A stretch of DNA of 64,000 nt. Origin: Collimonas fungivorans. Lineage in GTDB: Bacteria > Pseudomonadota > Gammaproteobacteria > Burkholderiales > Burkholderiaceae_D. The notes below the pieces were generated by a model. It was not told the origin of the DNA and ran no database searches. It saw only the letters and a list, made by a program, of their open reading frames with translations. The position numbers and the translations under genes were made by a program. Of this stretch, positions 1 through 9,286 are shown one piece after another. The DNA is taken from NCBI RefSeq assembly GCF_001584145.1, contig NZ_CP013232.1:3596001-3660000 (forward strand), given 5' to 3'. Positions within the stretch are counted from its first letter, which is position 1. Every line of letters starts with the position of its first letter.

Positions 1-841
1 TCTTGCCGCGCGGCGGAATCGGACTCATGAACCATTTGCTATAGATCTTCCGAAAATCGCCGTCATTCTGCATATTCGCCATTTGCCGGTCAACCGATGC
101 CTTGAACTCTGCATCGTCTTTGGTCAGCATGATAGCGTAGGGTTCCACCGACAACGGATCGCCGACGATCGCGAATTCTTCGGGATGCCTCATATTCGCG
201 CGAAGGCCGTACAGGATAACGTCGTCCATCACGAACGCAGCGACCTGTCCCTTTTCCAGCATGCTGAACGATTCGGCGTGATCGGTTCCGTCAACCAGGT
301 TCAGGGCCAACGCTCTCACCTTGTTTCTGTCGTTTAACAACTTGACAGTAGTGGTTCCCTTGGTTGTCACGACTTCTTTTCCGCGCAAATTTATCCAGTT
401 CTTGATACCCGAATCTGTGCGCACCGCCATCCGCACGCCGGCAAAAAAATGCGGAACGGTAAACGCTACCTGCTTGCGACGCTCGGCGTTATTGGTGGTG
501 GTACCGCATTCCAGGTCAGCCTGGCCGCTTGTAATGGCGTTTATGCGGGTGGAAGGCGTCACAGCCATGTATGTCACTTTCAACTGCGGCAGTTTCAATT
601 CCTGCCGTATGCCTTCGATGATTTTCGAGCACAGGTCGATTGTAAAGCCGATCGGTTTCTTGTCCGCATCAAGGTATGAGAACGGCGCCGTGGTTTCCCG
701 ATAGGCGACCGTGACAGTCTGGGTATCCCGGATCTTGGCCATGGTGGCGCCGGCGATCGCCTCCGGGGAAAACAGCAAGGAACTTAGCAACATCGTTCCA
801 AAAAGAGAATATCCCGCCCGCAGAAAACCGTCAGTGTGCAT
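1..841 (-). CDS. Amino-acid ABC transporter substrate-binding protein (partial, runs off the window start)
   Basis: Periplasmic solute-binding protein of family 3 (GltI/glutamate-aspartate type) that would deliver an amino acid to an inner-membrane ABC permease. The reading frame starts at the ATG at 841 and is open to base 1, giving about 280 residues; the C-terminus is missing. A signal peptide with a hydrophobic core (about residues 10-30) is followed by the family opening VTVAYRETTAPFSYLD and the motif CGTTTNNAERR, which is typical of GltI-like proteins. No permease or ATPase genes are visible on the side present here, so its partners, if adjacent, lie outside the window. The 158 bases upstream carry a motif shared with the pilE/response-regulator intergenic region. 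The fold assignment is firm; the substrate is not known. Confidence 0.85.
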   Translation of the reverse strand, partial: MHTDGFLRAGYSLFGTMLLSSLLFSPEAIAGATMAKIRDTQTVTVAYRETTAPFSYLDADKKPIGFTIDLCSKIIEGIRQELKLPQLKVTYMAVTPSTRINAITSGQADLECGTTTNNAERRKQVAFTVPHFFAGVRMAVRTDSGIKNWINLRGKEVVTTKGTTTVKLLNDRNKVRALALNLVDGTDHAESFSMLEKGQVAAFVMDDVILYGLRANMRHPEEFAIVGDPLSVEPYAIMLTKDDAEFKASVDRQMANMQNDGDFRKIYSKWFMSPIPPRGK

Positions 842-941
842 CGAATCGCCTCGTTGTGAGAAAAGAAGAATGCGAAATCCTGGAAAACGCATTTGGCAGC
901 CATTGCGCCGCCATCAGGATAATCAGAGCTTGGCTGGAGGT

Positions 942-973
942 ATATCGGGAGATCCTGATCTTGATGTAGGGAT
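942..973 (+). promoter_or_regulatory. Shared regulatory motif, copy 1
   Basis: ATATCG, four variable bases, then ATCCTGATCTTGATGTAGGGAT with inverted ends ATCC/GGAT. The same arrangement occurs at 9255-9286 with only two differences in the 22-base core, and a shorter version occurs at 13207-13233. This copy lies about 100 bases upstream of the binding-protein gene that starts at 841. It is likely a response-regulator binding site; that role is inferred. Confidence 0.55.
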
Positions 974-999
974 AAAAGCCCTGGAATCCAGCGCCTAGG

Positions 1000-1284
1000 C
1001 TATCTCGCAGCGCTGTCAGTTTGTCGCGAAGAAAATTCCCGGCCCCTGTCGATGGCCAGGGCGCCGTAAATAAAAAAAGCAACTAGCCCGATGCCGCATA
1101 AACCACTCAATAAAGTCAGGTCAGGGCTCCACGTTTCTCGGTCCAAACGAAACACGATAAGAGCCGCCAGTGTCGCTCCCATCAATATGCCCAGGACGCT
1201 CCCCACCGCCAAATCGCTCATTCTCAGATGACTGTTTTGCGACCGTATGAATTGCCAAATATCGTTGAACCTGAACGTTTCCAT
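1000..1284 (-). CDS. Small two-helix membrane protein, unrecognised
   Basis: A 94-residue protein with a hydrophilic N-terminus and two predicted membrane segments (about residues 27-46 and 58-77), ending in a basic, polar tail. A GGGG run close before the ATG can serve as ribosome binding site. It is the last gene on the minus strand after the pilus operon and is separated from the TonB-like gene by 61 bases, so it could be co-transcribed with it. No family is recognised. Its small size and the lack of motifs leave open that it is a poorly conserved gene rather than a pilus component. Confidence 0.55.
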   Translation of the reverse strand: METFRFNDIWQFIRSQNSHLRMSDLAVGSVLGILMGATLAALIVFRLDRETWSPDLTLLSGLCGIGLVAFFIYGALAIDRGREFSSRQTDSAAR

Positions 1285-1345
1285 ATCATCCCCATCTGTC
1301 GATTTTCATTTTCTTCCTGCACCGTCCTTGGCCTCCTCTTGCCCC

Positions 1346-1960
1346 TTACTCGGGCGCGCCATTCAGTTCCGAACCGATATGAAATTCCAGGTCCTGGTAC
1401 GAATTCACATCCGCCCCCGCCAGCCTGGCCGGCATGAAAGACGTATGGCGCAACATCGTTTCGATTCGCTCCAGCGCTTGCTGGTCATCGTCAAGAGCTT
1501 GCAATGTGTCGATAGCGGTCACCATGCCGCGTGCATCGATATACAGACGCACGCGGATCGGCACCCCCGAGACCGCAACGCCTGCCAGCAAATCCGGATC
1601 GGGCGCACTGTATGGCAAAGCGCCCTTGTCCACTTCCTGCGGTCCGTAATATATCGGCGGCTGGAATGCCGCTTTTTCGAGCGTTACGCCGCCCTGCAGC
1701 TGCTCATCGAATTGCTGTTGGATTGCGCTATCTGTACGCGCCCTTGCAACTAGCGGCGCGCTTCCGGCGGCGGCAGACGCCGCGGCAATGATGCGCACAT
1801 CGATACTTTTTTCCGATCCGGCATCCGCCGCCGCGGCTCCGGCGACCACCGTCTGGTGGCGCCACAACGTCAGCACCAGGATGTGCACGGCCAGCGTGAG
1901 CCCGACAGCGGACAGCCGGCGCATATCGCGTTTCACGCCCCATGGCCGTTTTACATGCAT
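1346..1960 (-). CDS. TonB C-terminal-domain-like membrane-anchored protein
   Basis: A 204-residue protein with one N-terminal membrane anchor (about residues 14-33), an alanine-rich spacer and a C-terminal region from about residue 125 that resembles the TonB/energy-transducer fold. Features of that fold are VRLYIDARGMVTAI, a late F-x-P-A stretch (SFMPARLAG) and a final beta strand ending EFHI. The classical proline-rich Pro-Glu/Pro-Lys spacer of TonB is absent. It starts 36 bases after pilY1 stops on the same strand, so it is probably part of the minor pilin operon. No exbB or exbD is nearby. A structural periplasmic role fits better than energy transduction, but this is inference. ATG at 1924 is an alternative start. 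Confidence 0.6.
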   Translation of the reverse strand: MHVKRPWGVKRDMRRLSAVGLTLAVHILVLTLWRHQTVVAGAAAADAGSEKSIDVRIIAAASAAAGSAPLVARARTDSAIQQQFDEQLQGGVTLEKAAFQPPIYYGPQEVDKGALPYSAPDPDLLAGVAVSGVPIRVRLYIDARGMVTAIDTLQALDDDQQALERIETMLRHTSFMPARLAGADVNSYQDLEFHIGSELNGAPE

Positions 1961-1996
1961 ATGCTGCTTCGGCAGTACATTGCGCGGTCAGTCAAT

Positions 1997-4900
1997 TCAA
2001 TTGGCAACCGGAATCTGCCGCCAGTTCAAGCGATTGAACGGATTATTCAATGAAGGCGCTGGTTCATACGTACCGCTCTTGCCGTCGCTGGTGGTGGTAA
2101 CCAGCTTCACTTTGCCGTTGATGTTGGCAAAATAGATGCCGTTATTCAGCCCCGGCGCCGTCACCAACGCCAGGTCGGAAAACTGAGACTTGCCAGTGCT
2201 GTAGCTGACTGCATAGACATCGTTGCTCCCGGAAGGAGTACAAACGTCGCCATCCGGCAGGTTGGCGGCGAATGCCACTATGCCGCCGTTGGCGGCAGTT
2301 TGCGATGTAACGCGCCGCGCTATATTGTTGCCGCTCAGTCCCAGGTCGATATACCAGCCTGACGGCCTCTCGGGCGTGGCGCCGATACCGGTTGTCACGT
2401 CCGTGTTGTTGTTCAGGTTGGCACGGGTAATCGGGTACTTGCCGACGGCGGCGGGCAAGGTGGAGACGGTATCGAACCTGGTCCCGGTGCCATCGTTGAT
2501 GGCGTAGAAAGTCTGGACCTGGCTGCTCTTGATATCGCTGTCCGCCAGCAGTTTGCCGGTGCCGATCAGTACATAGCGTTTCAGCGAGTTTTTATCGACC
2601 TCGATCAACGGCCGGGTGGTGACAGGCTGTACCGCAGCTGCGCTGGACGGATCCGTCAGCAAGGCGATCTGCGTCGGCGCATCGTAGCTGCTGCCGGTGG
2701 TCTTGGTCAGGTCCAGGCGCCATACATTGCCCAGCAGGTCGCCGGCATACACGGCGTCCGCCGTGTAATCGGTAAAGTCGCCGACATAGGCCGCTGCCTG
2801 GGCCAGGCCGGCCGGCGCGTTTGCGCTGCCGGCGCCGGTCGGAATCGGCGGTTCCAGCAATTTGCCGTTGCTAGGATTGACGATATAAAAATACCCCATG
2901 CCATCGGCATTGTTGTAACCCGAAGTCAGGATCGCCACCCAGCCGTACTTGGCGGTCTTCACCACGACCGGGGGACCATAGCTGTAGCCCATCGTTGCAT
3001 CGGTGAACTCCCACAAGACCGCTTTGGCGAGATTGGCTTCATTGCTCAGCATGCCGGGATTGGTCACATCGAGCGCGTAATAACCCTTGCCGCCCTTGCC
3101 CAACCCGCCGATCAGCAGCGAACGCCAGTCGGCAGAACTGTTGGCAGCGCCAGCCCTGCCGAAATCGACATCGGTCACCAGCGGCGTTGCATCGACAAAA
3201 AAGTGATGGATATAGTTGGCGCTGGTCAGCGACGCCAGGCCGTTTACCGCGGGAGTGGCGGTCGGTCCCTGATACAGGAAGCTGGGCACATAGGCGAACA
3301 ATTCCTTACCGCCGCTCAAGCCGCCGTCAAACGCATGCAGCATGCCGTCATTGGCGCCAACGTACACCACCGTGCCGCGGTCTTTCTGGGCATTGACGAA
3401 ACTGCTATAGCCTGGATTGCTGGAATCGGCGTAAGTTGCCGCCGGCGCACCCACCGGATCAGCCTTTGAGGTAACGATATCGCCCAGCAGATATGCGCGC
3501 TGACGGAATGGATTGCCTTCCTTGCTGCGGTCGCCGCGCAGGAAATTGACGACGTCTTTAGTGGTCACGCCGGCTATCGCCAGGGCTGCAGCATTGCCCG
3601 CGTTGCCGATATTGACGGCACGGAACGGCACCCCTTTGCCGCCGTCGCTGGTGGCGATGAAACGTTGCTTATCCCAGCCATCGACTTGGCGGCTGTCCGT
3701 GGCTGCCTGTGTCTCCAGCAGCAGGCGCGCATTCCACGCGGCTGCCGTGGTGACTGCCTGGCCGGTGCTGGCGTCGAACTGCAAGGCGCTGGCAATCACG
3801 TCGCCCGACCAGTTCGCCGAGAAATATTGGGTGCTATAGCTGACGGTGCCGTCGGTGACGGCCACCGGTGAAGCTACCGCCAGCGAAGAAGAAAACTGCG
3901 AGGCCGAATTGATATTTTTAAAGGCGTCGGTTAATGACGACACCATCAGGCCTGCTTTGCCAGCGTCATAATAATTGTCCGGCCTCAGATTGCCGTTGCG
4001 GTCTGTGTCGCCAGCCTTGTTCCAGCTCGATTGCGCCAGCGCCGTGGTATTTCCATACGTACTATAGCCATCAGGAACTGCAAAACCTCCGTATTTGGCT
4101 GCCAGCCAGTATGGATTGTTTTTACGCTCAATATTTGTTTCCATCACGTCCAGCCAGTAGGTAGCCGCAGTAGTCTTGAATAACTTGGTTTTTGTACCCG
4201 AATTGAGAAAATCGTTGGGACGCAAATCGCTGGTATGCGCTGCGTAGGCAAGGCCGGCAATAAAGTAGCTATTCTGATCGCAACACCAGCCTGGATGCAC
4301 CTTCCCCAGGTTCCCCAGCCCTTCCAGCGCACCAACCGCGTTGGTTGCATCGGTGACATTGATCGGACCGCCGCTGACATAATTTGACGGCACCGGATTC
4401 GGCAACGCTGCCGGCACATCCTTTGCTACTGCGGCGGGCATGGCTGGTTCAACGCTAGCATTGGCAATGGTGCTCCCGGGAAGATTGGAGTCGGCGTGGG
4501 TATTTTCATCGCCGATGCCGATAATGAAATTCTTTTGGCATGCATACTGGATCGGATCGTCCCAGTTGGTGATTACCGGGAAGCCGTCAGCCATATTGGC
4601 ATTCACGCCATTGGTGTATTCGGGAACATTGCCGGCATTCCGGAGATAACGAATTCCCGCGTAATACAGCTCGCTAACCGGATCCGCACTCTTGTATATC
4701 TGGCTGGCAAGACCGAATTTATTCAAATAATTGATGACGCCGCTGTTGGCGATGGTGCTGCCGGTGATTTTGCCGGTGGCGGCGGCATCGCTGCTATCGG
4801 GATTATTCACGAAAATGCCTGTAGCAGGATCCCATTCCTTTTGCGGGTTATCCAGACTGGTCGATCCCGGCACCGGCGTCTTGGGGCCGACTGATTTCAT

Positions 4901-5833
4901 CCTGACACGCAATACGCCGCCATCGCGAAAGACATTCGAATCATTCAAATAAGAAATCGCAGCAAACCGCAATTTGTCGGCATTGTTTTGAATCAAACCG
5001 GTTGGCTTGTATATATTGTTGCCATATTGGGTGCAGTTGGTTTCCAGCGACACCGCACTCGAATCGCACACCTTGACCAATACCGGGATGTCGAAAGTGC
5101 CGTCGGCAGTCGTGCTCGATGCCGGGATGTTCTTGCTGCCGGAGGTATATGCCGTGTTTGCGAAAGTCCCGAAGGTGCCGGGAGTATCGTCGACGCTAAT
5201 GGTGGTGGCGTCATTGCTGTTCGATACCCGCATCGAAGTCCCGAAGCCGTACACTCGCACATAGATGTTCTTCCAGTTTTTGCCGCTGAATGGCGTAGCC
5301 CCGCTTATCGTCGCCGCATCCTTGGTAATTGCCTGGACAGGAAAATTTCTCACGCCTCCCTGGCTTGACGGCATATAGCCCTTTTGCAATACCGTGGCAG
5401 TCGTGGTGTCTATCGCGCGATAACCGCCGGTCAACACCCAACGGAAAGGGTCGATGGTCGAGGTAGTCGCCCAGTTCAGGAAATTGCCGCTCCATTGCCC
5501 GGAACAGACGTGATTCGTGGCGGCCTTGCTTGCCGCAAAGTAGCCAGCGGCATTATCGTAGTCATAGCATTTGCCCGGATCGAAATAGCCGATGAACGTC
5601 GAGTTTGAGGAGTACGGGTCGGTATGCGCACGGCTTGTCGCCGTGGGATATTCAACCGACAAGGTCAACAGTACATTCGAGGGCACAATGATGTTGCTAA
5701 ACATGGGCGTGTCGTTCAGCGCGATTTGCGCATGCGCCGCGCCAACAGTACCAAGCACCAGTATACCGAGCAACAAATGCAAAAAACGGTTCAGCCAGTG
5801 CCGCGTCTGGAGCGTATTGGGGGATCGATTCAT
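1997..5833 (-). CDS. pilY1: Type IV pilus tip/assembly protein PilY1
   Basis: PilY1 is the large secreted protein that sits with the minor pilins at the pilus tip and acts in pilus extension, adhesion and surface sensing. The product has 1278 residues: a signal peptide ending AHA at about residue 36, a variable N-terminal half, and the conserved PilC/PilY1 beta-propeller in the C-terminal third (motifs VVYVGANDGMLHAFDGG and VYAGDLLGNVWRLDL). An EF-hand-like stretch (DTDRNGNLRPD, about residue 608) lies before the propeller. Around residue 1016, where PilY1 proteins usually carry a DxDxDxxxD calcium loop, the sequence GDFTDYTAD is degenerate. It follows pilX with a 50-base gap in the minor pilin operon. 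Family assignment is firm; the comment on calcium is inference. Confidence 0.93.
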   Translation of the reverse strand: MNRSPNTLQTRHWLNRFLHLLLGILVLGTVGAAHAQIALNDTPMFSNIIVPSNVLLTLSVEYPTATSRAHTDPYSSNSTFIGYFDPGKCYDYDNAAGYFAASKAATNHVCSGQWSGNFLNWATTSTIDPFRWVLTGGYRAIDTTTATVLQKGYMPSSQGGVRNFPVQAITKDAATISGATPFSGKNWKNIYVRVYGFGTSMRVSNSNDATTISVDDTPGTFGTFANTAYTSGSKNIPASSTTADGTFDIPVLVKVCDSSAVSLETNCTQYGNNIYKPTGLIQNNADKLRFAAISYLNDSNVFRDGGVLRVRMKSVGPKTPVPGSTSLDNPQKEWDPATGIFVNNPDSSDAAATGKITGSTIANSGVINYLNKFGLASQIYKSADPVSELYYAGIRYLRNAGNVPEYTNGVNANMADGFPVITNWDDPIQYACQKNFIIGIGDENTHADSNLPGSTIANASVEPAMPAAVAKDVPAALPNPVPSNYVSGGPINVTDATNAVGALEGLGNLGKVHPGWCCDQNSYFIAGLAYAAHTSDLRPNDFLNSGTKTKLFKTTAATYWLDVMETNIERKNNPYWLAAKYGGFAVPDGYSTYGNTTALAQSSWNKAGDTDRNGNLRPDNYYDAGKAGLMVSSLTDAFKNINSASQFSSSLAVASPVAVTDGTVSYSTQYFSANWSGDVIASALQFDASTGQAVTTAAAWNARLLLETQAATDSRQVDGWDKQRFIATSDGGKGVPFRAVNIGNAGNAAALAIAGVTTKDVVNFLRGDRSKEGNPFRQRAYLLGDIVTSKADPVGAPAATYADSSNPGYSSFVNAQKDRGTVVYVGANDGMLHAFDGGLSGGKELFAYVPSFLYQGPTATPAVNGLASLTSANYIHHFFVDATPLVTDVDFGRAGAANSSADWRSLLIGGLGKGGKGYYALDVTNPGMLSNEANLAKAVLWEFTDATMGYSYGPPVVVKTAKYGWVAILTSGYNNADGMGYFYIVNPSNGKLLEPPIPTGAGSANAPAGLAQAAAYVGDFTDYTADAVYAGDLLGNVWRLDLTKTTGSSYDAPTQIALLTDPSSAAAVQPVTTRPLIEVDKNSLKRYVLIGTGKLLADSDIKSSQVQTFYAINDGTGTRFDTVSTLPAAVGKYPITRANLNNNTDVTTGIGATPERPSGWYIDLGLSGNNIARRVTSQTAANGGIVAFAANLPDGDVCTPSGSNDVYAVSYSTGKSQFSDLALVTAPGLNNGIYFANINGKVKLVTTTSDGKSGTYEPAPSLNNPFNRLNWRQIPVAN

Positions 5834-5883
5834 GTAGTGATGCTCCTGTTTATGCCTGACAGACAGCCGTCAGCCATCTGCAC

Positions 5884-6513
5884 TTAGTGAGTGAACGTAA
5901 TCTGGGTAAAGGTCTGGGTATTGCGCGGCCCGAGCGCCATGACCGTCAGCCGGTAGACAGGCCCTAGCCCCGCACTCACCTTGGTGACGCCGGCCGTGCC
6001 TTTCTTGTCGTCGACGAACGACCCCATCGTGCAGGTCGACTTATCGGGCACCGTGCCCGATATGCACATCCTGTCGATCACATAACGCAGCCGGACGCCT
6101 GTCGCAGCGTCGGTGATATCGTCTTTTTTTGCCGACGCGATCAATACATCCGGGATGCCCGGCAATTTTGTCGACGGCAGCACGTGAGCCCAGTAATTTT
6201 GAGCCGCCTGGTCGCTGTACAAAACGGTTTCCGACACCAGCGCACCGCTGACGAACTGGGTCCGCACCTGCGCCACGGCGCGTTCAGACTGATTCGCCAG
6301 GTCACGCTTGAAGGCCAGGTTGCCTGCCGTCAGCAAAGATGTGTCGGTCGAACTGATCAGCGCAACGCTGGCTAGCATCAGTATCAGCAGCGAAATCAGG
6401 GCCATGATCAGGACTGATCCGCGCTGCCTTGTGTTTTTCTTCAATTGCAAGCCTGATTTACGCACCGGCGGAAAGCCGCCGGACCGCGGTTGAGAGTATG
6501 GAAGTATGTTCAC
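5884..6513 (-). CDS. pilX: Minor pilin assembly protein PilX
   Basis: PilX is a minor pilin that joins PilV, PilW, PilE and FimU/FimT in the priming complex for type IV pilus assembly. The product has 209 residues. A basic leader is followed by the PilX N-terminal signature RQRGSVLIMALISLLILML (about residues 31-49), which makes the hydrophobic spine of the pilin. Unlike the other pilins here, PilX proteins usually lack the Glu at position +5, as in this copy. The leader is long; a shorter start nearer the signature is possible. It lies between pilW (11-base gap) and pilY1. Confidence 0.85.
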   Translation of the reverse strand: MNILPYSQPRSGGFPPVRKSGLQLKKNTRQRGSVLIMALISLLILMLASVALISSTDTSLLTAGNLAFKRDLANQSERAVAQVRTQFVSGALVSETVLYSDQAAQNYWAHVLPSTKLPGIPDVLIASAKKDDITDAATGVRLRYVIDRMCISGTVPDKSTCTMGSFVDDKKGTAGVTKVSAGLGPVYRLTVMALGPRNTQTFTQITFTH

Positions 6514-6524
6514 GGCATGCCCTA

Positions 6525-7700
6525 TCAGTCGCTCAGCACAAGCGCATTGCGCAACGGAATGACAGCATCCAGTACCCGGTACCGGAATTTCTGTTCTGCG
6601 GCCGTCAAGGTCTTGGCATACGAAAATGCCGTATCCCCGAACATAGCCGGCAAGGTCGCTATCGGTAAAACCGCGTTCTTGTCCTCAACCGCGGAACGCA
6701 TGATCAAGCCGATGCGGATTGCCTTGATCGAGGCAATCAGCTTGCCGGCGTTCACGCTGCCGTCCAGCAGCGCGCCGGCGGCATAGCTGCCCGAAGGCGC
6801 GGTCCAGGTGATATTGCCGTTGTTGGCTTTGTCGACGCCATACAGCGCCTGCATTTCGATCACGCCGTCGGCGATCTGGTCAGTATCCGTGGCGGTTCCG
6901 TTCAATAGATCGAAACCAACCAGCGTGTTGTTGGCGCCGACTCCAAACAGTTTGAACGAAGGCGAGTTGCCAAGATTGAGTGCGACTGAATCTGAAGAGT
7001 AGCTGCTCAGGGCTTTATCGGTGCCCGCGGTATAAAAGACGCCGCCCAGTGGCAGCACCCCAGTGCTGGCCGGGCCGGCATAGGAGCCATCCACGGTTTC
7101 AACCAGACACGGAAACAGTGAAGCTAGGCCGGGACGGTCCGCCACCAGCAATTGCTGTCCGGCGGAGAATGACAGCGTATTCAGCAAATGCAACTGGGAG
7201 TTCGGGCTGATAGTGGGGACGCTGGTTGATTCGATCGGCATTTCGCTGTAGCCGGCGGAACCTGCCATCACGATCAGGGTATCGGACAACACGCCTTTCG
7301 GATCTTTCCAGATGATCACTGGCGCCATGCGGAAAGCGCCGCCGATACCTGCGGTCAATCCATCAAACGGACTCGGCAAAGCGGCAGGCGGGATGACCGC
7401 CTTGCCGTTGCGCATGGCATTGATCGCGCAGCCGAAGGTCAAGGTGTACTGCTGGGAAAATCCGGTGCCGGCGCTCCTGATGGCCTGGTCCAGCTGGTAC
7501 AGCGCGAAGGCGCCGTTCTGGTTCATGTCGTTAGCGCCGGTGGTGTTTCTTTTACGCGCTTCGCTGACCGAAATCACGCTGAAAATCGCCAGCGACACCA
7601 CCAGGCCGATGGCCATCGCCACCATCAGCTCGATCAGGCTCAGACCGCGCTGGAATAACGCACACATCCGCGGCGCCGTGCTTTCTGATTGCTTCTTCAT
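6525..7700 (-). CDS. pilW: Type IV pilus minor pilin PilW
   Basis: Minor pilin of the pilus initiation complex, 391 residues, a usual length for PilW. The prepilin cleavage site and helix are clear: leader ending RG, then LSLIELMVAMAIGLVV with Glu at position +5, followed by the PilW-type segment NGAFALYQLDQAIRSAG. The large C-terminal domain is not otherwise recognisable from motifs. Its start ATG overlaps the pilV stop codon in an ATGA arrangement, so translation of the two is probably coupled. Confidence 0.88.
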   Translation of the reverse strand: MKKQSESTAPRMCALFQRGLSLIELMVAMAIGLVVSLAIFSVISVSEARKRNTTGANDMNQNGAFALYQLDQAIRSAGTGFSQQYTLTFGCAINAMRNGKAVIPPAALPSPFDGLTAGIGGAFRMAPVIIWKDPKGVLSDTLIVMAGSAGYSEMPIESTSVPTISPNSQLHLLNTLSFSAGQQLLVADRPGLASLFPCLVETVDGSYAGPASTGVLPLGGVFYTAGTDKALSSYSSDSVALNLGNSPSFKLFGVGANNTLVGFDLLNGTATDTDQIADGVIEMQALYGVDKANNGNITWTAPSGSYAAGALLDGSVNAGKLIASIKAIRIGLIMRSAVEDKNAVLPIATLPAMFGDTAFSYAKTLTAAEQKFRYRVLDAVIPLRNALVLSD

Positions 7701-8128
7701 TGCACCACTACCTCGGTCGTATAAGTATGGCTGGCCGCCGCCGTATTGTTCTTCGTGGCCGCGGTCCAGCTGATGGTGATGACGACCAGGCTGGCATTGC
7801 TCGGATCAAGCTTGGCGACGCCGCTGCCGCCATGGAACGCTGCCTTCACCTTGGCCTGCCAGTTGGTGTAGTCCTTGGCATTGCCGCCGTCGGCGGCGCA
7901 TAGCAGATCGCAACTGCCGTTGGCCAATTTGCTTTTGCTCCACAATGTGGCGACCAGGTTGTCGGCGAGCAGCGCAGCTTGGCTGCGATCTTCGGCGCTG
8001 ATGGAATTATTGATGGTTGCGGCCTGCAATCCGACCAGCCCCAGCATGCCGAACGAAAAAATCAGGATCGCCGCCAGGACCTCGATCAGCATGAAGCCAC
8101 CTTGCCGTTTCAGAGAGTGATTCGTCAT
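7697..8128 (-). CDS. pilV: Type IV pilus modification/minor pilin PilV
   Basis: Minor pilin, 143 residues, with the prepilin motif GG before FMLIEVLAAILIFSFGMLG; the FGMLG stretch and the following LQ are typical of PilV. The start codon follows the fimT stop directly (TAA then ATG), and the 3' end overlaps pilW. It acts in the membrane-embedded minor pilin complex after cleavage by PilD, which is not in this window. Confidence 0.85.
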   Translation of the reverse strand: MTNHSLKRQGGFMLIEVLAAILIFSFGMLGLVGLQAATINNSISAEDRSQAALLADNLVATLWSKSKLANGSCDLLCAADGGNAKDYTNWQAKVKAAFHGGSGVAKLDPSNASLVVITISWTAATKNNTAAASHTYTTEVVVQ

Positions 8129-8686
8129 TTAGCATCCCGTCGGCGTGGTGTTGGACAAAGTGAGTTTCGGGTCGCACATGCGTATCTGCCCGCTTTGCGT
8201 AACGACCACCAAAAGCCGACGGTCGCCAGAATTCTTGATTTCGAATTTATAGGACGCCGCACTTGCATTGTTGAGCCGCCCGAGGCTGGTAAAAGTCAGG
8301 GTATCGACGTCGCCAGTGACAATGACATTGGCATTTGCGCCGCCCAGCGAAGAACCTTGCACGTAGAGATCGGAGTCGGCCGCTAGCAACGAGCCGGTTT
8401 GCTGCACGTACCAGTTGTTGCCGGTCTTCGAGGTTGCCGCATCCTTGGCCGGCGTGACTGCTGTGAGCCGGAAATCAACCAGCCGGCTGCGCCGTACAGC
8501 TTCGGTTTTTGCCAGCCGAATGCCGTTTTGCAGCGCCTCGGCGGTGGACCTGACCTTGGTATTCTGAATCCACATGGTGAACGACGGCAAAGCCACCGTC
8601 ATCAGGATCGCCGTCACGGCAATAGTGACCATCAATTCGATCAGGCTGAAACCGCGGCCGCCGGACGGGGACTGCGTCACGCGCAT
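8129..8686 (-). CDS. GspH/FimT-family minor pseudopilin (FimT/FimU type)
   Basis: 185-residue minor pilin of the GspH/FimT family. The prepilin site is GRG before FSLIELMVTIAVTAILM, with Glu at +5, and the protein continues with VALPSF and a segment on exclusion of a leading strand (STAEALQNGIRLAKTEAVRR) typical of FimT/FimU and GspH. It ends in a CDP...C pair that could form a disulfide. The start overlaps the end of the upstream pilE by ten bases, as expected in a tightly packed operon. FimT and FimU cannot be separated on motifs alone; position in a pilVWXY1E cluster favours the FimU role. Confidence 0.85.
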   Translation of the reverse strand: MRVTQSPSGGRGFSLIELMVTIAVTAILMTVALPSFTMWIQNTKVRSTAEALQNGIRLAKTEAVRRSRLVDFRLTAVTPAKDAATSKTGNNWYVQQTGSLLAADSDLYVQGSSLGGANANVIVTGDVDTLTFTSLGRLNNASAASYKFEIKNSGDRRLLVVVTQSGQIRMCDPKLTLSNTTPTGC

Positions 8687-9099
8687 GGCTGCCCTTTTTT
8701 AACGATCCAGGCGCGGTCGCATGTGCTGCCCCAGCCGTCTTTCAGCCCCGTGGTGGCTTTAATTAAACCCTTGGCAACCGTGTAAGTGTAGGTATAAGAA
8801 AAAGCGCTGACAGGTCCCTGTCCGGCGGCCGTGATGGCATATTCCTGATCTGTCAGGGCGCAGGTAAACGTAAAATTCTTGGTGTTGCCGCCGCAAGGCC
8901 CTGCGGTATATTTCCGGTTATCCTGATAAAACTGCTCCAGCTGCGCTTGCGCGGAAGACATGCCGTTGGTGGCGTCCACCAGATAACCGCGCAACACATA
9001 ATCGGCATAGTTTGGGTAAGCAATCGCCGACAGGATCGCAATAATGGCGATCGTGATCATCAATTCGATCAAGGTAAAACCTTTGCTTGCCATAGCCAT
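8677..9099 (-). CDS. pilE: PilE-like type IV (minor) pilin
   Basis: 140-residue pilin with an almost minimal leader: MAMASKG, then FTLIELMITIAIIAILSAIAYPNY, the classic N-methylated spine with Glu at +5. Two cysteines near residue 68 and at the end (CA) bracket a D-region loop typical of PilE. The start at 9099 is chosen over the longer open frame to 9213 because GAAGG lies five bases before it and because the prepilin leader should be short. It is the first gene of the minus-strand minor pilin operon. In this context it is more likely the minor pilin PilE than the major pilin. Confidence 0.88.
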   Translation of the reverse strand: MAMASKGFTLIELMITIAIIAILSAIAYPNYADYVLRGYLVDATNGMSSAQAQLEQFYQDNRKYTAGPCGGNTKNFTFTCALTDQEYAITAAGQGPVSAFSYTYTYTVAKGLIKATTGLKDGWGSTCDRAWIVKKGQPCA

Positions 9100-9254
9100 G
9101 CTAGCCTTCTTTTCAAATGGAAACTTTTTCCAACAAACGATAGCGAATGCCAGCTGGCATAGCGTTTTTCCGCATCGGCAAACAAGGAGCTTGATGGTGC
9201 AGCCACGCCGCAATGCCGGACAGACGCGAGAATAACAATTCTTTCATAGAGGAA

Positions 9255-9286
9255 ATATCGTCATATCCTGAACTTGATGTAAGGAT
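9255..9286 (+). promoter_or_regulatory. Shared regulatory motif, copy 2
   Basis: ATATCG, four variable bases, ATCCTGAACTTGATGTAAGGAT with perfectly inverted ATCCT/AGGAT ends. It lies in the divergent region between pilE (starts 9099, minus) and the response-regulator gene (starts 9504, plus), so it could control both. Compare copies at 942-973 and 13207-13233. Confidence 0.6.
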
